A stretch of DNA of 64,000 nt from DLAJ01 sp023663615 (GTDB lineage Bacteria; Bacillota; Clostridia; Lachnospirales; Lachnospiraceae), in the NCBI GenBank assembly GCA_023663615.1, contig JAMPHA010000001.1:620001-684000 (forward strand). Direction: 5' to 3'. Positions 7,115 to 16,335 of this stretch are shown here, one piece after another; within the stretch, counting starts at the first letter, position 1, and each line of letters starts with the position of its first letter. The translations under genes were made by a program, and so were the position numbers. The notes beneath the pieces are model-generated. The model saw only the letters and a list, made by a program, of their open reading frames with translations. It did no database searches and was not told where the DNA came from.

Positions 7115-8944
7115 CTAATATGCTTCAAACAATTCTTCCCTTCTACGCCCGTTCAGATTGTTATACTCCATCAGGAAATAGTCATCTACCTGCTGCATAT
7201 ATGGTGTCTCATCGCCCATTACGTAGTAATTCCCTTCCGCATCAAAATATGTGCCGTATGACGTTATGACCGGTATGTTTTCCATCATGTCCGACATGTA
7301 TTGATAGTATGGCGATTTTGTGATTCCGGCAATATCTAACAGGAACGGTACCATGTAATTCATGCTGACAAATCCTTTTTCTTCCTCTTCAATATCATAA
7401 TTTGCCCAGATCACAAACGGAGTGCTCCTCAAATAAAGCTCCGATTCCCATTGTGACAGTCCGTCATCCATAATCTCCTGCACAAAATACGGCGCGTGAT
7501 CGCCCACCATACACACAATTACATCCCGATCGACCCCGCGAAGATATTCGGTCAATCCTACAAACGCCTCATCTGATAGCGCAATGCAGGATAAAAATTC
7601 ATCAATCTGCTTATCATATGTTCCATAATCCGTAGTAGCATGAATGATCACGTCTTCAGCAGGGTTATTATCCCAGCCGCCATGATTTTGAATTGTCAGA
7701 CAATACAGGAAAACCGGATCTTTTGTCCGTCCTCCCTCATACCACGAAATTAAGTTCTGATATACGCTTTCATCCGTTGCATGCGGACGATTTCCGTACG
7801 CCTTTATATCTGTAAAATCATTTTCAAAATGAATCTCGTCAAATCCAATTCCGGGATACGCCCGGCTCCTCTGGTAGCTGCTACTGCTTCCAGGGTGCGC
7901 CGCGACCGACTCATAGCCTAAACTGTTCAGATGCGAAACAATCGTATGCGCTCCTTTCATATCAAGCACATTAAACGGAGTGATGCCCGGCATCAGGTAC
8001 AGAGAATTGCTCGACAATAATTCATACTCAGACTGGTTGGTTCCCCCCCCTACGCTTGGTACGACCGCATATCCGGTGATCGTGTTATCCAATGCATGGA
8101 TGCCTGCAAGATAATCGCTATCCGCATCCAACCGCGTAACCAAACTCAGATCATAAAACGTCTCGTTCAGGATCAGTATGACATCCGGCATAGCACCTTC
8201 TTGGTGGGTTTCTTTGATCTGTATTTCCGCCACCTTTTCGTCGGAATATCCTTCCGGCATCACCACACAGTTTCCAAAGAGACTGCTGATCACCTCAATC
8301 TGGCATGCCATATATCCATAATCACGATAAGCCTCGCTCCACATCCACCCGATCGTTGTCCGCGGCTTGACCGGTTTCGGTGAAAAATATCCGAACCACA
8401 AAATACTCACGCAAAGCAGCACAAAAATACCATCCCGGATCAGAATAACTTTCATCCTGCGTTTTGGAGCCGCTTTCTTCTCAAACCGCCTCGCAATCAG
8501 GCAGACTGCTAATTCCAATATCCATAATCCGAAAATGCAGCCGGCTTTCAGATCCGGTCTGATCCGATAAGCGCCAAGCACATTAACGGCTGTCACTGCA
8601 TTTTTTAATTCCATAACGGTAAGCGGCATACCATGCAGTACAATACAGTAATGATTCACGATCGCGATCATAAAATAAATACAACTGAAAAGCAATCCGC
8701 TCAGCCATATTTTATTTGTGACTATCATGAAAAACAGAAACAAAATTGCAATCGTAAATAAATTCAGCAACGCATATTTTGTGGACATAAAATGCCACCA
8801 CTCGCCGATCGAAGTATACGCAGAACTTGTTTCTAATTGGATATAGGCGCAGGCAAGCAGTGCAAACGGACAGAGGGACAGATAGAAGGAGCGCCAATTT
8901 TTCTTCCACAGCTCTACTACTCTCTCTAAAAATACATGAATCAT
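7115..8944 (-). CDS. LtaS-family sulfatase (phosphoglycerol transferase-like membrane enzyme)
   Basis: A 609-residue protein with about five membrane helices in residues 20-185 and an extracellular sulfatase/alkaline-phosphatase-fold domain. Metal and active-site positions fit lipoteichoic acid synthase: Glu261 in LNETFYD, a candidate nucleophile Thr302 in GGGTNQSEYE, SSNSLY after it, NHGG near 420 and GDHAPYF at 481-487. The family moves glycerol phosphate from phosphatidylglycerol to a teichoic acid or glycan. Here it lies at the downstream end of a polysaccharide locus, so it could decorate that polymer rather than make standard lipoteichoic acid. A run of eight Gs in the coding strand (8043-8050) encodes the GGG beside the nucleophile; slippage there would knock out the enzyme. 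Confidence 0.9.
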   Translation of the reverse strand: MIHVFLERVVELWKKNWRSFYLSLCPFALLACAYIQLETSSAYTSIGEWWHFMSTKYALLNLFTIAILFLFFMIVTNKIWLSGLLFSCIYFMIAIVNHYCIVLHGMPLTVMELKNAVTAVNVLGAYRIRPDLKAGCIFGLWILELAVCLIARRFEKKAAPKRRMKVILIRDGIFVLLCVSILWFGYFSPKPVKPRTTIGWMWSEAYRDYGYMACQIEVISSLFGNCVVMPEGYSDEKVAEIQIKETHQEGAMPDVILILNETFYDLSLVTRLDADSDYLAGIHALDNTITGYAVVPSVGGGTNQSEYELLSSNSLYLMPGITPFNVLDMKGAHTIVSHLNSLGYESVAAHPGSSSSYQRSRAYPGIGFDEIHFENDFTDIKAYGNRPHATDESVYQNLISWYEGGRTKDPVFLYCLTIQNHGGWDNNPAEDVIIHATTDYGTYDKQIDEFLSCIALSDEAFVGLTEYLRGVDRDVIVCMVGDHAPYFVQEIMDDGLSQWESELYLRSTPFVIWANYDIEEEEKGFVSMNYMVPFLLDIAGITKSPYYQYMSDMMENIPVITSYGTYFDAEGNYYVMGDETPYMQQVDDYFLMEYNNLNGRRREELFEAY

Positions 8945-9031
8945 CTTAGTTCCTTTCCAGTTACAACTGCCCTTACATTTTAATGAGTAAACTTCTCCCC
9001 TTTAATCTCTTTCTTATAAAACTTTTCCGCA

Positions 9032-9205
9032 ATGAAGCGTGGCGCGGTCCTTTTCGGGAAGGCCACCTTCGTCATTGACCGAAGGTATGACGACAACAAG
9101 ATGTTCTTTAAGCCTGACAGTCTGAGACAGGATTATGTCATCCAGCTTCCCGCAAAGCGCAGACCCTCTTTCATGAAAAATAGCACCCTAGCGGAACCAG
9201 CGTAA
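9032..9205 (+). mobile_element. IS4-type transposase fragment
   Basis: A short + strand frame (57 residues) reads FGKATFVIDRRYDDNKMFFK and then QDYVIQLPAKR, close to the catalytic-core segment DRGYDDNKMF...QDYVIRLTAKRK of IS4-superfamily transposases. Both ends of the transposase are missing, the conserved Gly after DR is Arg, and no terminal inverted repeats are visible. It is the main content of the 291-base space between the LtaS-like gene and the GT-D-like gene, and marks a past insertion at the edge of the glycan locus. Confidence 0.6.
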
Positions 9206-9235
9206 AAGTTAGATATTTCTCCCTAAGCCGACCAC

Positions 9236-10270
9236 TTACCAATAGCATTCGTTTTCCACCTGCTTGGCGTACTTTGGTTTCTCCTGCTCCGTTGGCCTTA
9301 CCCAATACTCATTTACAACGTCTTGATAAAAATCCTTATATTCCGTCTCCCACCGGTTTCCAATGATTCCAAACAGCAGTTGTACCGCACCCCCTAAATG
9401 AACCGCTATCTTCCCCATACGCTTTATCTCTGCTGCCAATGGATAACCATACGCACCACACCCAATAATTGCAACATCAAATTCTCTGGTTCGGCACTGC
9501 TGTTTCATCCACTCCAGCGCCTCAAACCAATCAGAAAAATTGTCACTCCCGATTCCCCCCAGAGTTTGAACTGCTTTTATCGTAAGCAGTTCAAACTCTG
9601 GCAAAATATCATCTGCTAAAAACACCTTTTCAAAAATCTTCTCCCGATGTTCGCGATATTGCTTCTCGATGGAATCTGCAAAAGGGTGTATCACAAGAAC
9701 CTTTTTCCCCTTCAACGCAGCCGTCCACGGTCTTTGATTACTTTCTGGATATAAATACATATTCCACGGTTCCAGCCAATTAAGCTGTGTCCAATATTTC
9801 GTATCCTGATATTGCGATAAAAGATAGTCCTCCATATACAGTCCCCAAAAGCCCTGCATATCAATTCCTCGACAATCCCGTAAATACAGGTCGGCAAAAC
9901 GTTCCCCAAAATCAAAATCATTCGGGAAAAATCCAGACAATAGACATAATTTATTCAATGCATCCTCCCGGTAATCTACATGCGGAACCATTCGATGCTC
10001 AATAACCTGACGCAGAAAATCCATCTCCGTATATCCCATTCTGCCTGCCCAAAATGGCTTCCCAGCATCTATTTTCTGCGAAAGAATCCGGTTTACTTCC
10101 GGCGGAAGCAGTAGTGCTTTGCCTTTGACCTTTGTTGGTCTCATTTTATAAACCGCATATCTTTCTGTCGAGTCGATTCTCTCATTTTTATGTTGAACAT
10201 ATCTTCTTCTGAACTTATTTTTGACTTCATAAAAAAACCATATGGCATATCTTCTTATAACATTCACCAA
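9236..10270 (-). CDS. GT-D-fold-like putative glycosyltransferase
   Basis: A soluble protein of about 344 residues found in capsule loci. The N-terminal half has a PFWAGRMGYTEMDFL segment resembling the KPF.IGRFG..E nucleotide-site pattern of GT-D-fold proteins. The C-terminal half has HPFADSIEKQY, FDVAIIGCGAYGYPLAAEIK and AVHLGGAVQLLFGI, conserved in this poorly characterised family. The start is a TTG (10270) or the adjoining GTG. It is the last glycan gene before the transposase scrap. The exact sugar is unknown, and the family name is from memory of motif patterns. Confidence 0.65.
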   Translation of the reverse strand: MVNVIRRYAIWFFYEVKNKFRRRYVQHKNERIDSTERYAVYKMRPTKVKGKALLLPPEVNRILSQKIDAGKPFWAGRMGYTEMDFLRQVIEHRMVPHVDYREDALNKLCLLSGFFPNDFDFGERFADLYLRDCRGIDMQGFWGLYMEDYLLSQYQDTKYWTQLNWLEPWNMYLYPESNQRPWTAALKGKKVLVIHPFADSIEKQYREHREKIFEKVFLADDILPEFELLTIKAVQTLGGIGSDNFSDWFEALEWMKQQCRTREFDVAIIGCGAYGYPLAAEIKRMGKIAVHLGGAVQLLFGIIGNRWETEYKDFYQDVVNEYWVRPTEQEKPKYAKQVENECYW

Positions 10271-10341
10271 TCCGCGCTCTCCCTTAGTGCCATTGACCGA
10301 TTTTACTCATATGTCACAATCCCTGACGACTTTATGAGATT

Positions 10342-10845
10342 CTATTCCATTGCTTGTCCCAATCTTGAATAAATATCTTCCCGCTTTTCTGCTATAACCA
10401 TTCCTCCCCGATATTTTCCCCGTAACTCCTTTTTCAAATTTCTAACAGATGGATCATTATACAGGCGTGGAACAGACTTACAGATAATTCTCGCAAATAT
10501 TCTGCTATTAAGTACCTCTCCATATCGATCGATTGATGCCCGAATCTGTGCAATCGCATGTGAGACATCTTTTCCTTTTAATTCCACAAAAATCGCTGTA
10601 AGGCATTCTTCCTCTCTGACGGTATATAGGTAATCACATTTCTGTATTCCCTCTTCATCCTTAATCATTCCACCATCCATGTGATATAAGGTAACAAGAC
10701 ACCCTTTATCATTTACAAGTGCATATCTTTTTCCTCGTTCCTCACACACCGCGTTTCGCCGCCTGTCACGGTACACGATGCACTCTCTTTTTCTCTCGCA
10801 CGAACAATCTCTTTGCCCGCACTCATGTAACTTATCACAGACCAT
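10342..10845 (-). CDS. Putative PD-(D/E)XK nuclease-like partner of the upstream ATPase
   Basis: A 167-residue protein whose N-terminus is cysteine-rich (Cys at 3, 9, 14, 16, 22, 34), possibly a metal-binding knuckle. Then come CDYLY (Asp71), FVELKGKDVSHAIAQ (Glu88, Lys90, Gln100) and a helical C-terminus. The D...ExK...Q spacing matches the PD-(D/E)XK nuclease fold. The gene overlaps the end of the ATPase gene by 11 bases, implying translational coupling and a joint function. It has no evident link to glycan synthesis. A nuclease paired with an OLD/RecF-like ATPase is the usual layout of small defence systems. I recognise no named system, so the role is inference. Confidence 0.65.
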   Translation of the reverse strand: MVCDKLHECGQRDCSCERKRECIVYRDRRRNAVCEERGKRYALVNDKGCLVTLYHMDGGMIKDEEGIQKCDYLYTVREEECLTAIFVELKGKDVSHAIAQIRASIDRYGEVLNSRIFARIICKSVPRLYNDPSVRNLKKELRGKYRGGMVIAEKREDIYSRLGQAME

Positions 10846-12160
10846 ATTTTATCTCCAATTCATCAAGTTTCTCCGTATCAGCGTTAATCCATTCAGAGAT
10901 TGTGTCTATCTCCATTGACTCTACCATACCCGACGACAGATCCACGATATTTTTGATCTCAAAAGCATCCGTCTCCATGATTTTATAAGCTGCCACTTTC
11001 TGTGGAGAAATCCTGAACTGTTTTTTTACAACAGGTTCTTCATTCTTCAACGCCGCCTGATTTTCTACAATTGCCGACTGAATCAGTAAATTTGTCGAAG
11101 ACATCACATATGGACTATGTGTTGTAATAAAAAAATCACTTCCACTCGAATTGATCGTTAGTGCAATTAACTCTACAATATATCGCTGTGCTATCGGATA
11201 TAAGTGCGCTTCCGGCTCTTCCAAAATAATAAAGGCCTTCTTGTTTTCCAATATTACCACAAATAGTAACAATAATATCCAAAGTGATTCCTGTTGACCG
11301 GAGGAACCATAAATCAATTTTACCCAATGCGAATCATCAAAATAAAGCTTTTCGCCATCAATATCATTTACATATTCTGCTTTTAGGATATTTTTGATCA
11401 GTTTCTTTGCAAGATAAATATCCGTATTTTTTATCTGCCCCTGAACCGTCTTCAAATAATCGTTTACTACGCCATCAATTTTTGTGCCAAAACGGGTTCT
11501 GGTTGCACGAATTCTTTCTATAAACTCTTTCATCGGCAAATCCAATATGGATATATCGATCGCATCAAGCTGATCCGACAGCACCGATAGCAGGCTCCTT
11601 CCTGCCGGAATATAGATAACGTCCTCGTCTGTTCCAAAAATCTGATATGCCAGTTGGGTAAAATGCGTCTTTATTTCGGTTTTTAACTGCATTCTGCTAT
11701 TAAAATTAGCAACATAATCCATCTCATTCTGCAAACGATGCCCTTTGTATATTTCATGAGCCGCTAACAGTGAAGATCTGATCTCATTTTCCATCTGATA
11801 CGAAAAGCGAAAAAAGGCATATCCCTCCCTTAAACTGATCGTTAAGGCGTCTCCACCGTCATAAGTATATGAAATCACAAATGATTCCATATGTTTTGTC
11901 GTGCCAAAGCATCCCATGAAATTTTTTCGGATATATTTCAAAAAGTTAATATAGAGCTCGTTGGGATGTGTCTGTATAAAAATCGTATCTTGAAGTATAA
12001 AATCAATATAGTAATCCCGAATCTTTTTACAGAAGTACAAAACCTTTCCAATTGTACTTTTCCCAGACGCCTGTGGCCCAATCACAATATTCAGATTTCT
12101 ATTCACATCCATTTTCAATTTGTCTATAGGTCCAAATTTGCTCACTTCTAAAACGCTCAT
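10835..12160 (-). CDS. AAA/OLD-like ATPase (AAA_15/AAA_21 group)
   Basis: A 441-residue SMC/RecF/OLD-type ATPase. Walker A GPQASGKST is at 28-36, an ABC-like signature GSSGQQES at 285-292, Walker B IILEEPEAHL at 311-320 and the switch His in TTHSPY near 348. The region between is helical and long enough for a short coiled-coil arm. No TOPRIM domain follows, unlike classical OLD nucleases; instead an overlapping gene encodes a nuclease-like protein, as if the effector were supplied in trans. The pair sits 25 bases downstream of an MsbA-like exporter gene inside the glycan operon, an odd place for such an ATPase. Confidence 0.85.
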   Translation of the reverse strand: MSVLEVSKFGPIDKLKMDVNRNLNIVIGPQASGKSTIGKVLYFCKKIRDYYIDFILQDTIFIQTHPNELYINFLKYIRKNFMGCFGTTKHMESFVISYTYDGGDALTISLREGYAFFRFSYQMENEIRSSLLAAHEIYKGHRLQNEMDYVANFNSRMQLKTEIKTHFTQLAYQIFGTDEDVIYIPAGRSLLSVLSDQLDAIDISILDLPMKEFIERIRATRTRFGTKIDGVVNDYLKTVQGQIKNTDIYLAKKLIKNILKAEYVNDIDGEKLYFDDSHWVKLIYGSSGQQESLWILLLLFVVILENKKAFIILEEPEAHLYPIAQRYIVELIALTINSSGSDFFITTHSPYVMSSTNLLIQSAIVENQAALKNEEPVVKKQFRISPQKVAAYKIMETDAFEIKNIVDLSSGMVESMEIDTISEWINADTEKLDELEIKYGL

Positions 12161-12185
12161 AATTTTTCACCGTCCCACCTTTCAA

Positions 12186-14042
12186 TTACGATAACTTTCC
12201 TTCTCTCAGTACGGCTTTCCCGTCCTTCACCTCATACACCTTATTACAGTTCTCTATCGTGGACAAGCGGTGTGCAATGATGATTAGTGTTTTCATGCCC
12301 TTTAACGCATCGATCGACTGCATAACCGCACTCTCCGTCTCATTATCCAATGCAGACGTCGCTTCATCCAGCACCAATATATCCGGATTATCGTACAAAG
12401 CCCGCGCGATTGCAAGCCTTTGACGCTGCCCGCCGGAAAATTTGACGCCGCCCTCACCGACAACCGTATCAAGCCCATGCGGAAGTCCCTGTATAAATTC
12501 ATAGATTTGTGCGCTCTTTAAGGCATGAATGATCTTATCGTCCTCTATTTCATCCTCATAGATACCAAATGCAACGTTATGTCTCACCGTGTCATCGATC
12601 AAAAACACATTCTGCGGTACAAACCCGATCGTTTTTGCCCACCGCTTCGGTATCGAATAAATGTCCGTTCCATCCAATAAAACCTCGCCTTTTTGCGGAT
12701 GAAGCAGTCCTAATATAATATCCGCCAGTGTCGTTTTTCCTGCACCTGATTCCCCGATCAAAGCAACCGCTTCCCCCTTGCGAATGGTCAGCGACGCATC
12801 CTCCAGAACATTACGCTCTCCCCCCGGATATTTCCACCAAACACTCCGCACCGTCAATTCGCTCTGAAAACCCTCACATTCTGCAGTCTTTCCTGTATCA
12901 CCCTGCCTTAAGCTTTCTGCTTCCTGCTTCTGATCTCCTTGCGGTTCTCCTGATCCCATTTCTGCACGCTTCTCTTTTCCGGCAAGCTCCGCCTCCCGCG
13001 CACGCGCAAGAGAAATATTCTGGTATGCTTCTTCTAAAGACAAGCGGTTATATACCAGACCATTCATACTCGCCGTAATATTGGAGATCGCGGGCAAAAT
13101 CCTGACTGCCGCCACGGCAACCGCCCCAAGCACCGTCACAAACTGTTCCGTTGCCTCACTGTTTCCGAACACCACCATGATACATACCAAAACCACCAGT
13201 CCGGAGATAAATACCGTTTCGATCACACGGTTAGGCAGTTTACAGATAAACAGATATTGTGTATTAAACCGGCAGGCCTTATCCGCTTCTTTTTTGAACT
13301 GATCAATAAAATACTGTTTTCTCTGGCTGACGCTGATCTCCTTGTAACCGCTGATTGGCTGATAAATATACTGATACCTCTTAGAAAATGCCTCCCTGCA
13401 CTGCCGCCCGCATTCCGCATTCTTTTTCTTAAAGGCGAGAATCATGGTCAGCGCGGTCGCCAACGCCAAAAGCAAAAGCCCCAAAGCAAACAGCGGATCA
13501 AGATAAATCAGAAAAGCCCCCAATAGCATACAAGTCAGCGTTTCCGCAAACAACGTTGAAAACGAATCAATGACCTGCGCCACATTGCTGATGTCCCCGC
13601 TCACTCCCTGCATCATATCGCTGCTGTTGGTCTCGACAAAATACATATAGTCACGATTTAAGTAGGATCTCAACATGAGCGTCGATAAATCCCGCTCCAT
13701 TTCATTACGGAAGCGGAGCTGATAATAATTTGCCGCCAGGATCATTCCATCTTTGATCACATATACGACCACCACCAACACGGCGATCAGCAGCAACAGC
13801 CCCTTCGTATTTCCCACTCCAAACCACGCCGTCACCTTCTGTACGATCGGATACTGCATCAAGGATTCCGGCGACATCAATGCAATAATAAACGGGATCA
13901 CTGCACTGACTCCTAAAGTTTCAAGCAGCGCAGTTATCAAAAATAAAAGCAAAAGGAGCACGCTTCTTCTCCTCTGCTTTCCATTTAAAATATAAAACAA
14001 CTGTCTGAACATAGCGATCAGCGTTTTTACGTTCTGCATCAT
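12186..14042 (-). CDS. ABC exporter with fused membrane and ATPase domains (MsbA/PglK-like)
   Basis: A 618-residue half-transporter. Six membrane helices lie in about residues 25-330, then an unusual hydrophilic linker rich in Glu, Gln, Gly and Lys (about 345-395), then a nucleotide-binding domain with Walker A GESGAGKT, signature FSGGQRQR, Walker B ILVLDEATSALD and a switch His in IIAHRLS. Proteins of this type in glycan loci flip lipid-linked oligosaccharides (PglK-like) or lipids. The start ATGATG follows GAGGAATC. A candidate extended -10 promoter lies about 80 bases upstream. Substrate is not determinable. Confidence 0.9.
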   Translation of the reverse strand: MMQNVKTLIAMFRQLFYILNGKQRRRSVLLLLLFLITALLETLGVSAVIPFIIALMSPESLMQYPIVQKVTAWFGVGNTKGLLLLIAVLVVVVYVIKDGMILAANYYQLRFRNEMERDLSTLMLRSYLNRDYMYFVETNSSDMMQGVSGDISNVAQVIDSFSTLFAETLTCMLLGAFLIYLDPLFALGLLLLALATALTMILAFKKKNAECGRQCREAFSKRYQYIYQPISGYKEISVSQRKQYFIDQFKKEADKACRFNTQYLFICKLPNRVIETVFISGLVVLVCIMVVFGNSEATEQFVTVLGAVAVAAVRILPAISNITASMNGLVYNRLSLEEAYQNISLARAREAELAGKEKRAEMGSGEPQGDQKQEAESLRQGDTGKTAECEGFQSELTVRSVWWKYPGGERNVLEDASLTIRKGEAVALIGESGAGKTTLADIILGLLHPQKGEVLLDGTDIYSIPKRWAKTIGFVPQNVFLIDDTVRHNVAFGIYEDEIEDDKIIHALKSAQIYEFIQGLPHGLDTVVGEGGVKFSGGQRQRLAIARALYDNPDILVLDEATSALDNETESAVMQSIDALKGMKTLIIIAHRLSTIENCNKVYEVKDGKAVLREGKLS

Positions 14043-14119
14043 GATTCCTCACTTGGACCTGCTTGATACAAATTTTTCTGCATTTTGGCAGTAACTTCCT
14101 TTTAATCTATATCTATATT

Positions 14120-14148
14120 ATTTTACCATGGCAGACAGACTATAGCAA
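14120..14148 (-). promoter_or_regulatory. Candidate sigma-A promoter upstream of the MsbA-like exporter
   Basis: On the - strand TTGCTA (14148-14143), a 17-base spacer ending TGG, then TAAAAT (14125-14120); the TG upstream of the -10 could compensate for the weaker -35. It lies in the 169-base space before the exporter gene. Confidence 0.45.
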
Positions 14149-14211
14149 GCATCAGTTCCCTTTGCGGCGCTGCACCATGCCTGATGATCCTTACGACGAT
14201 CACATAACCGA

Positions 14212-15093
14212 TCACTGCCAGCGCAACCTCTGTTTTAGTCTAAATTTACAGTTTCTGTTTTTAGATGACAGCCGGATCATCCTGACATCTGCTTCTAATC
14301 GCTCCAATGTATAATGACTCGCAGCAAGCTTCATGTTTTTCGGTTTTTCATTGACACCGTGTGTTCCCGAACCGTCGCATCCGATATTTATAATCTTCGT
14401 TTTCACCGGATATACGGTATATAATCCGCGCACAAAAAAACTATAATCCCACCTGATCGCCCATGAATCAATTTTTCCCTGCATCTGTTCATATAGCATC
14501 TCGACTGCCCGAAACTGCGTCCGTGCAAATTTCCTTTTACGCCTGCGATCATTACAGAAAGCAGTAAAGTCTGATACATCCCAATCTGTATTCTGCCATA
14601 TTTCTCTCCATGTCGCCCAGCCCCATGAATTTCCTCTCTTCGACAAAAACAGATCATGCCGATACGCAGACGGCATCTTGAAATCCGGCGTATACGCACT
14701 GATCGCGCCGACTCTTGTATCCGTGCGGTAAAACGTTAAGCAATCATTCATATATCGTAAAAAATCAGGTGCCGTTACAATATCATCTTCCACCACGATA
14801 ACTGACTCATAGTTCTCCAAAATCCGCGTCACACCGGATATGACAGAATTTGCCAGTCCCTTATTTATATCACTTGTCGTAACCTCTATTCGCCGAAACC
14901 GGCTCTTTCTCCCAAACTCGTCAAGAATATTTTGAACATCGTTCACTTTTTCTCGTTCCTGCTCGTTTTTCGCTCCATCCACAAATACAAACAGCTCCGT
15001 ATCCTCTGCCAGCTCATTTCGATTAAGTGCATCCAATGTATTACGCAGATGATGCGATCTGTTATAAGCAAAAACAACAACTGGTGATAACAT
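14212..15093 (-). CDS. GNT-I/GT2-like glycosyltransferase
   Basis: A 293-residue GT-A-fold enzyme of the group resembling N-acetylglucosaminyltransferase I domains. It has an N-terminal VVVFAYNRSHHLRNTLDAL strand-helix, VDGA at 38-41, metal/nucleotide-binding VVEDD (about 100-104) and a GNSWGWATWREIW acceptor-side motif. A paralogue is encoded at 49330-50253. The start has AGGGAGA seven bases upstream and lies two bases after the stop of the previous GT4 gene. Donor sugar unknown. Confidence 0.85.
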   Translation of the reverse strand: MLSPVVVFAYNRSHHLRNTLDALNRNELAEDTELFVFVDGAKNEQEREKVNDVQNILDEFGRKSRFRRIEVTTSDINKGLANSVISGVTRILENYESVIVVEDDIVTAPDFLRYMNDCLTFYRTDTRVGAISAYTPDFKMPSAYRHDLFLSKRGNSWGWATWREIWQNTDWDVSDFTAFCNDRRRKRKFARTQFRAVEMLYEQMQGKIDSWAIRWDYSFFVRGLYTVYPVKTKIINIGCDGSGTHGVNEKPKNMKLAASHYTLERLEADVRMIRLSSKNRNCKFRLKQRLRWQ

Positions 15094-15095
15094 TT

Positions 15096-16298
15096 CTATT
15101 CTCCCTTATATATTTTCAGCATTTTATCGCAGAACGCCTCAACACTGTATCTTGAGAGTGCATATCCTCTGCAATACCGCTGCACCGCATCACTTTTCTT
15201 TTCCGTCTTTTCTATTTCCTCTATGAGTTGATTCACATTCCCGGCTTCGACAAATGAACCGCATTGTTGATCTGCTACATAGGGAATTCCCGTAATGTCA
15301 AAGCCGCATACCGGTGTGCCGCACGCAAGCGACTCCAAACAGGTATTCGGCATTGTGTCCGCCATACTGGTGCAGATAAATTTATCTGCCAGACTAAAAT
15401 AATCCGCCAATTCATTCTGATTCTTCACATAGGCAACCGGTATAAAATTTGCAGGCAGATTTCCCTCTGAACCATCATACCCGACATGAATGAAAACATA
15501 TTTGTTTGTTTTCTCTGTTCTTCGCGCCGCCTCAAGATAATAAGCTCCGCCCTTTCTTGGGTCAGAAAATACCGCAACATTCAAAAATATGATTTTTTCT
15601 TGTGATATTTGCAGCTTTTCCCTTAACGGTCCGATCTCTTTTATAAAATAAGTAGAATGCACATCGACAAACTCGTCAACCTCATATACTTTTTTATCCC
15701 GAAGAAGAGCAGATTGTTTTGCTCTCCCGCATACCCATTTGGGCGCCGTAAAGCAAAGATCTGAGAAGCCTTCATAGGCCTTCTTCTTCAGTTGGTAAGT
15801 CGCATGCCCTCTTCGAAACAGAAGCGTCCTGATATACTGCTTTCGGTCAAGCTTACAATGTCTGCATTCCTTTCTAAACTCATCACAATCATACGCATAA
15901 CAGCAATGCCCCAGATACGGATACTCGTCCAACATTGTATATACCGTCGGAATCTTCTTTTGTTTGATATATTGGAACAACTTATAGATATTTAGATAAT
16001 ATCCGTGCAGATTAAACAGTTGAATGACATCCGGCTGATATTCCTCTATCAAGGCGAGCAATTTACGGGTTGCAATTGGCGAAAAACGTCCCTCATATCC
16101 TGTCAGCAGACTAAAAAGATAATGGGCATACGACTCATATTTATTCTCTATGACCGTACATCCTTCCTCTGTATTCTCTCCGCTTCCCGCTGCTATAAGG
16201 CATTCATGTCCCCGTTTTTTCAGCTCTTTCGCAAACCAATACGTGATTTGCCCGGTACTCGTATATTGATATACAGTGTTCACAATCAACACTCTCAA
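15096..16298 (-). CDS. GT4 glycosyltransferase with cysteine motif
   Basis: A GT-B retaining glycosyltransferase of about 400 residues. The N-terminal Rossmann domain begins LRVLIVNTVYQYTSTGQ. The C-terminal half has DTMPNTCLESLACGTPVCGF, the GT4 nucleotide-sugar site. A central Cys cluster (CCYAYDCDEFRKECRHC) matches the cysteine motif of a WcaC-like subgroup, also present in the GT4 at 51459-52706. An upstream in-frame start exists at 16379, but it overlaps the neighbouring gene; TTG at 16298 with GGAAGGCGG eight bases upstream fits the domain start better. Confidence 0.85.
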   Translation of the reverse strand: MRVLIVNTVYQYTSTGQITYWFAKELKKRGHECLIAAGSGENTEEGCTVIENKYESYAHYLFSLLTGYEGRFSPIATRKLLALIEEYQPDVIQLFNLHGYYLNIYKLFQYIKQKKIPTVYTMLDEYPYLGHCCYAYDCDEFRKECRHCKLDRKQYIRTLLFRRGHATYQLKKKAYEGFSDLCFTAPKWVCGRAKQSALLRDKKVYEVDEFVDVHSTYFIKEIGPLREKLQISQEKIIFLNVAVFSDPRKGGAYYLEAARRTEKTNKYVFIHVGYDGSEGNLPANFIPVAYVKNQNELADYFSLADKFICTSMADTMPNTCLESLACGTPVCGFDITGIPYVADQQCGSFVEAGNVNQLIEEIEKTEKKSDAVQRYCRGYALSRYSVEAFCDKMLKIYKGE

Positions 16299-16335
16299 TT
16301 CTTTTACCGCCTTCCGAAATTCATAAATCCATCTT

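Noticed and set aside
6783..7269. Two overlapping + strand frames of 111 and 145 residues
   Set aside because: They overlap a relaxase-like remnant and the end of the LtaS-like gene on the other strand and show no recognisable features.
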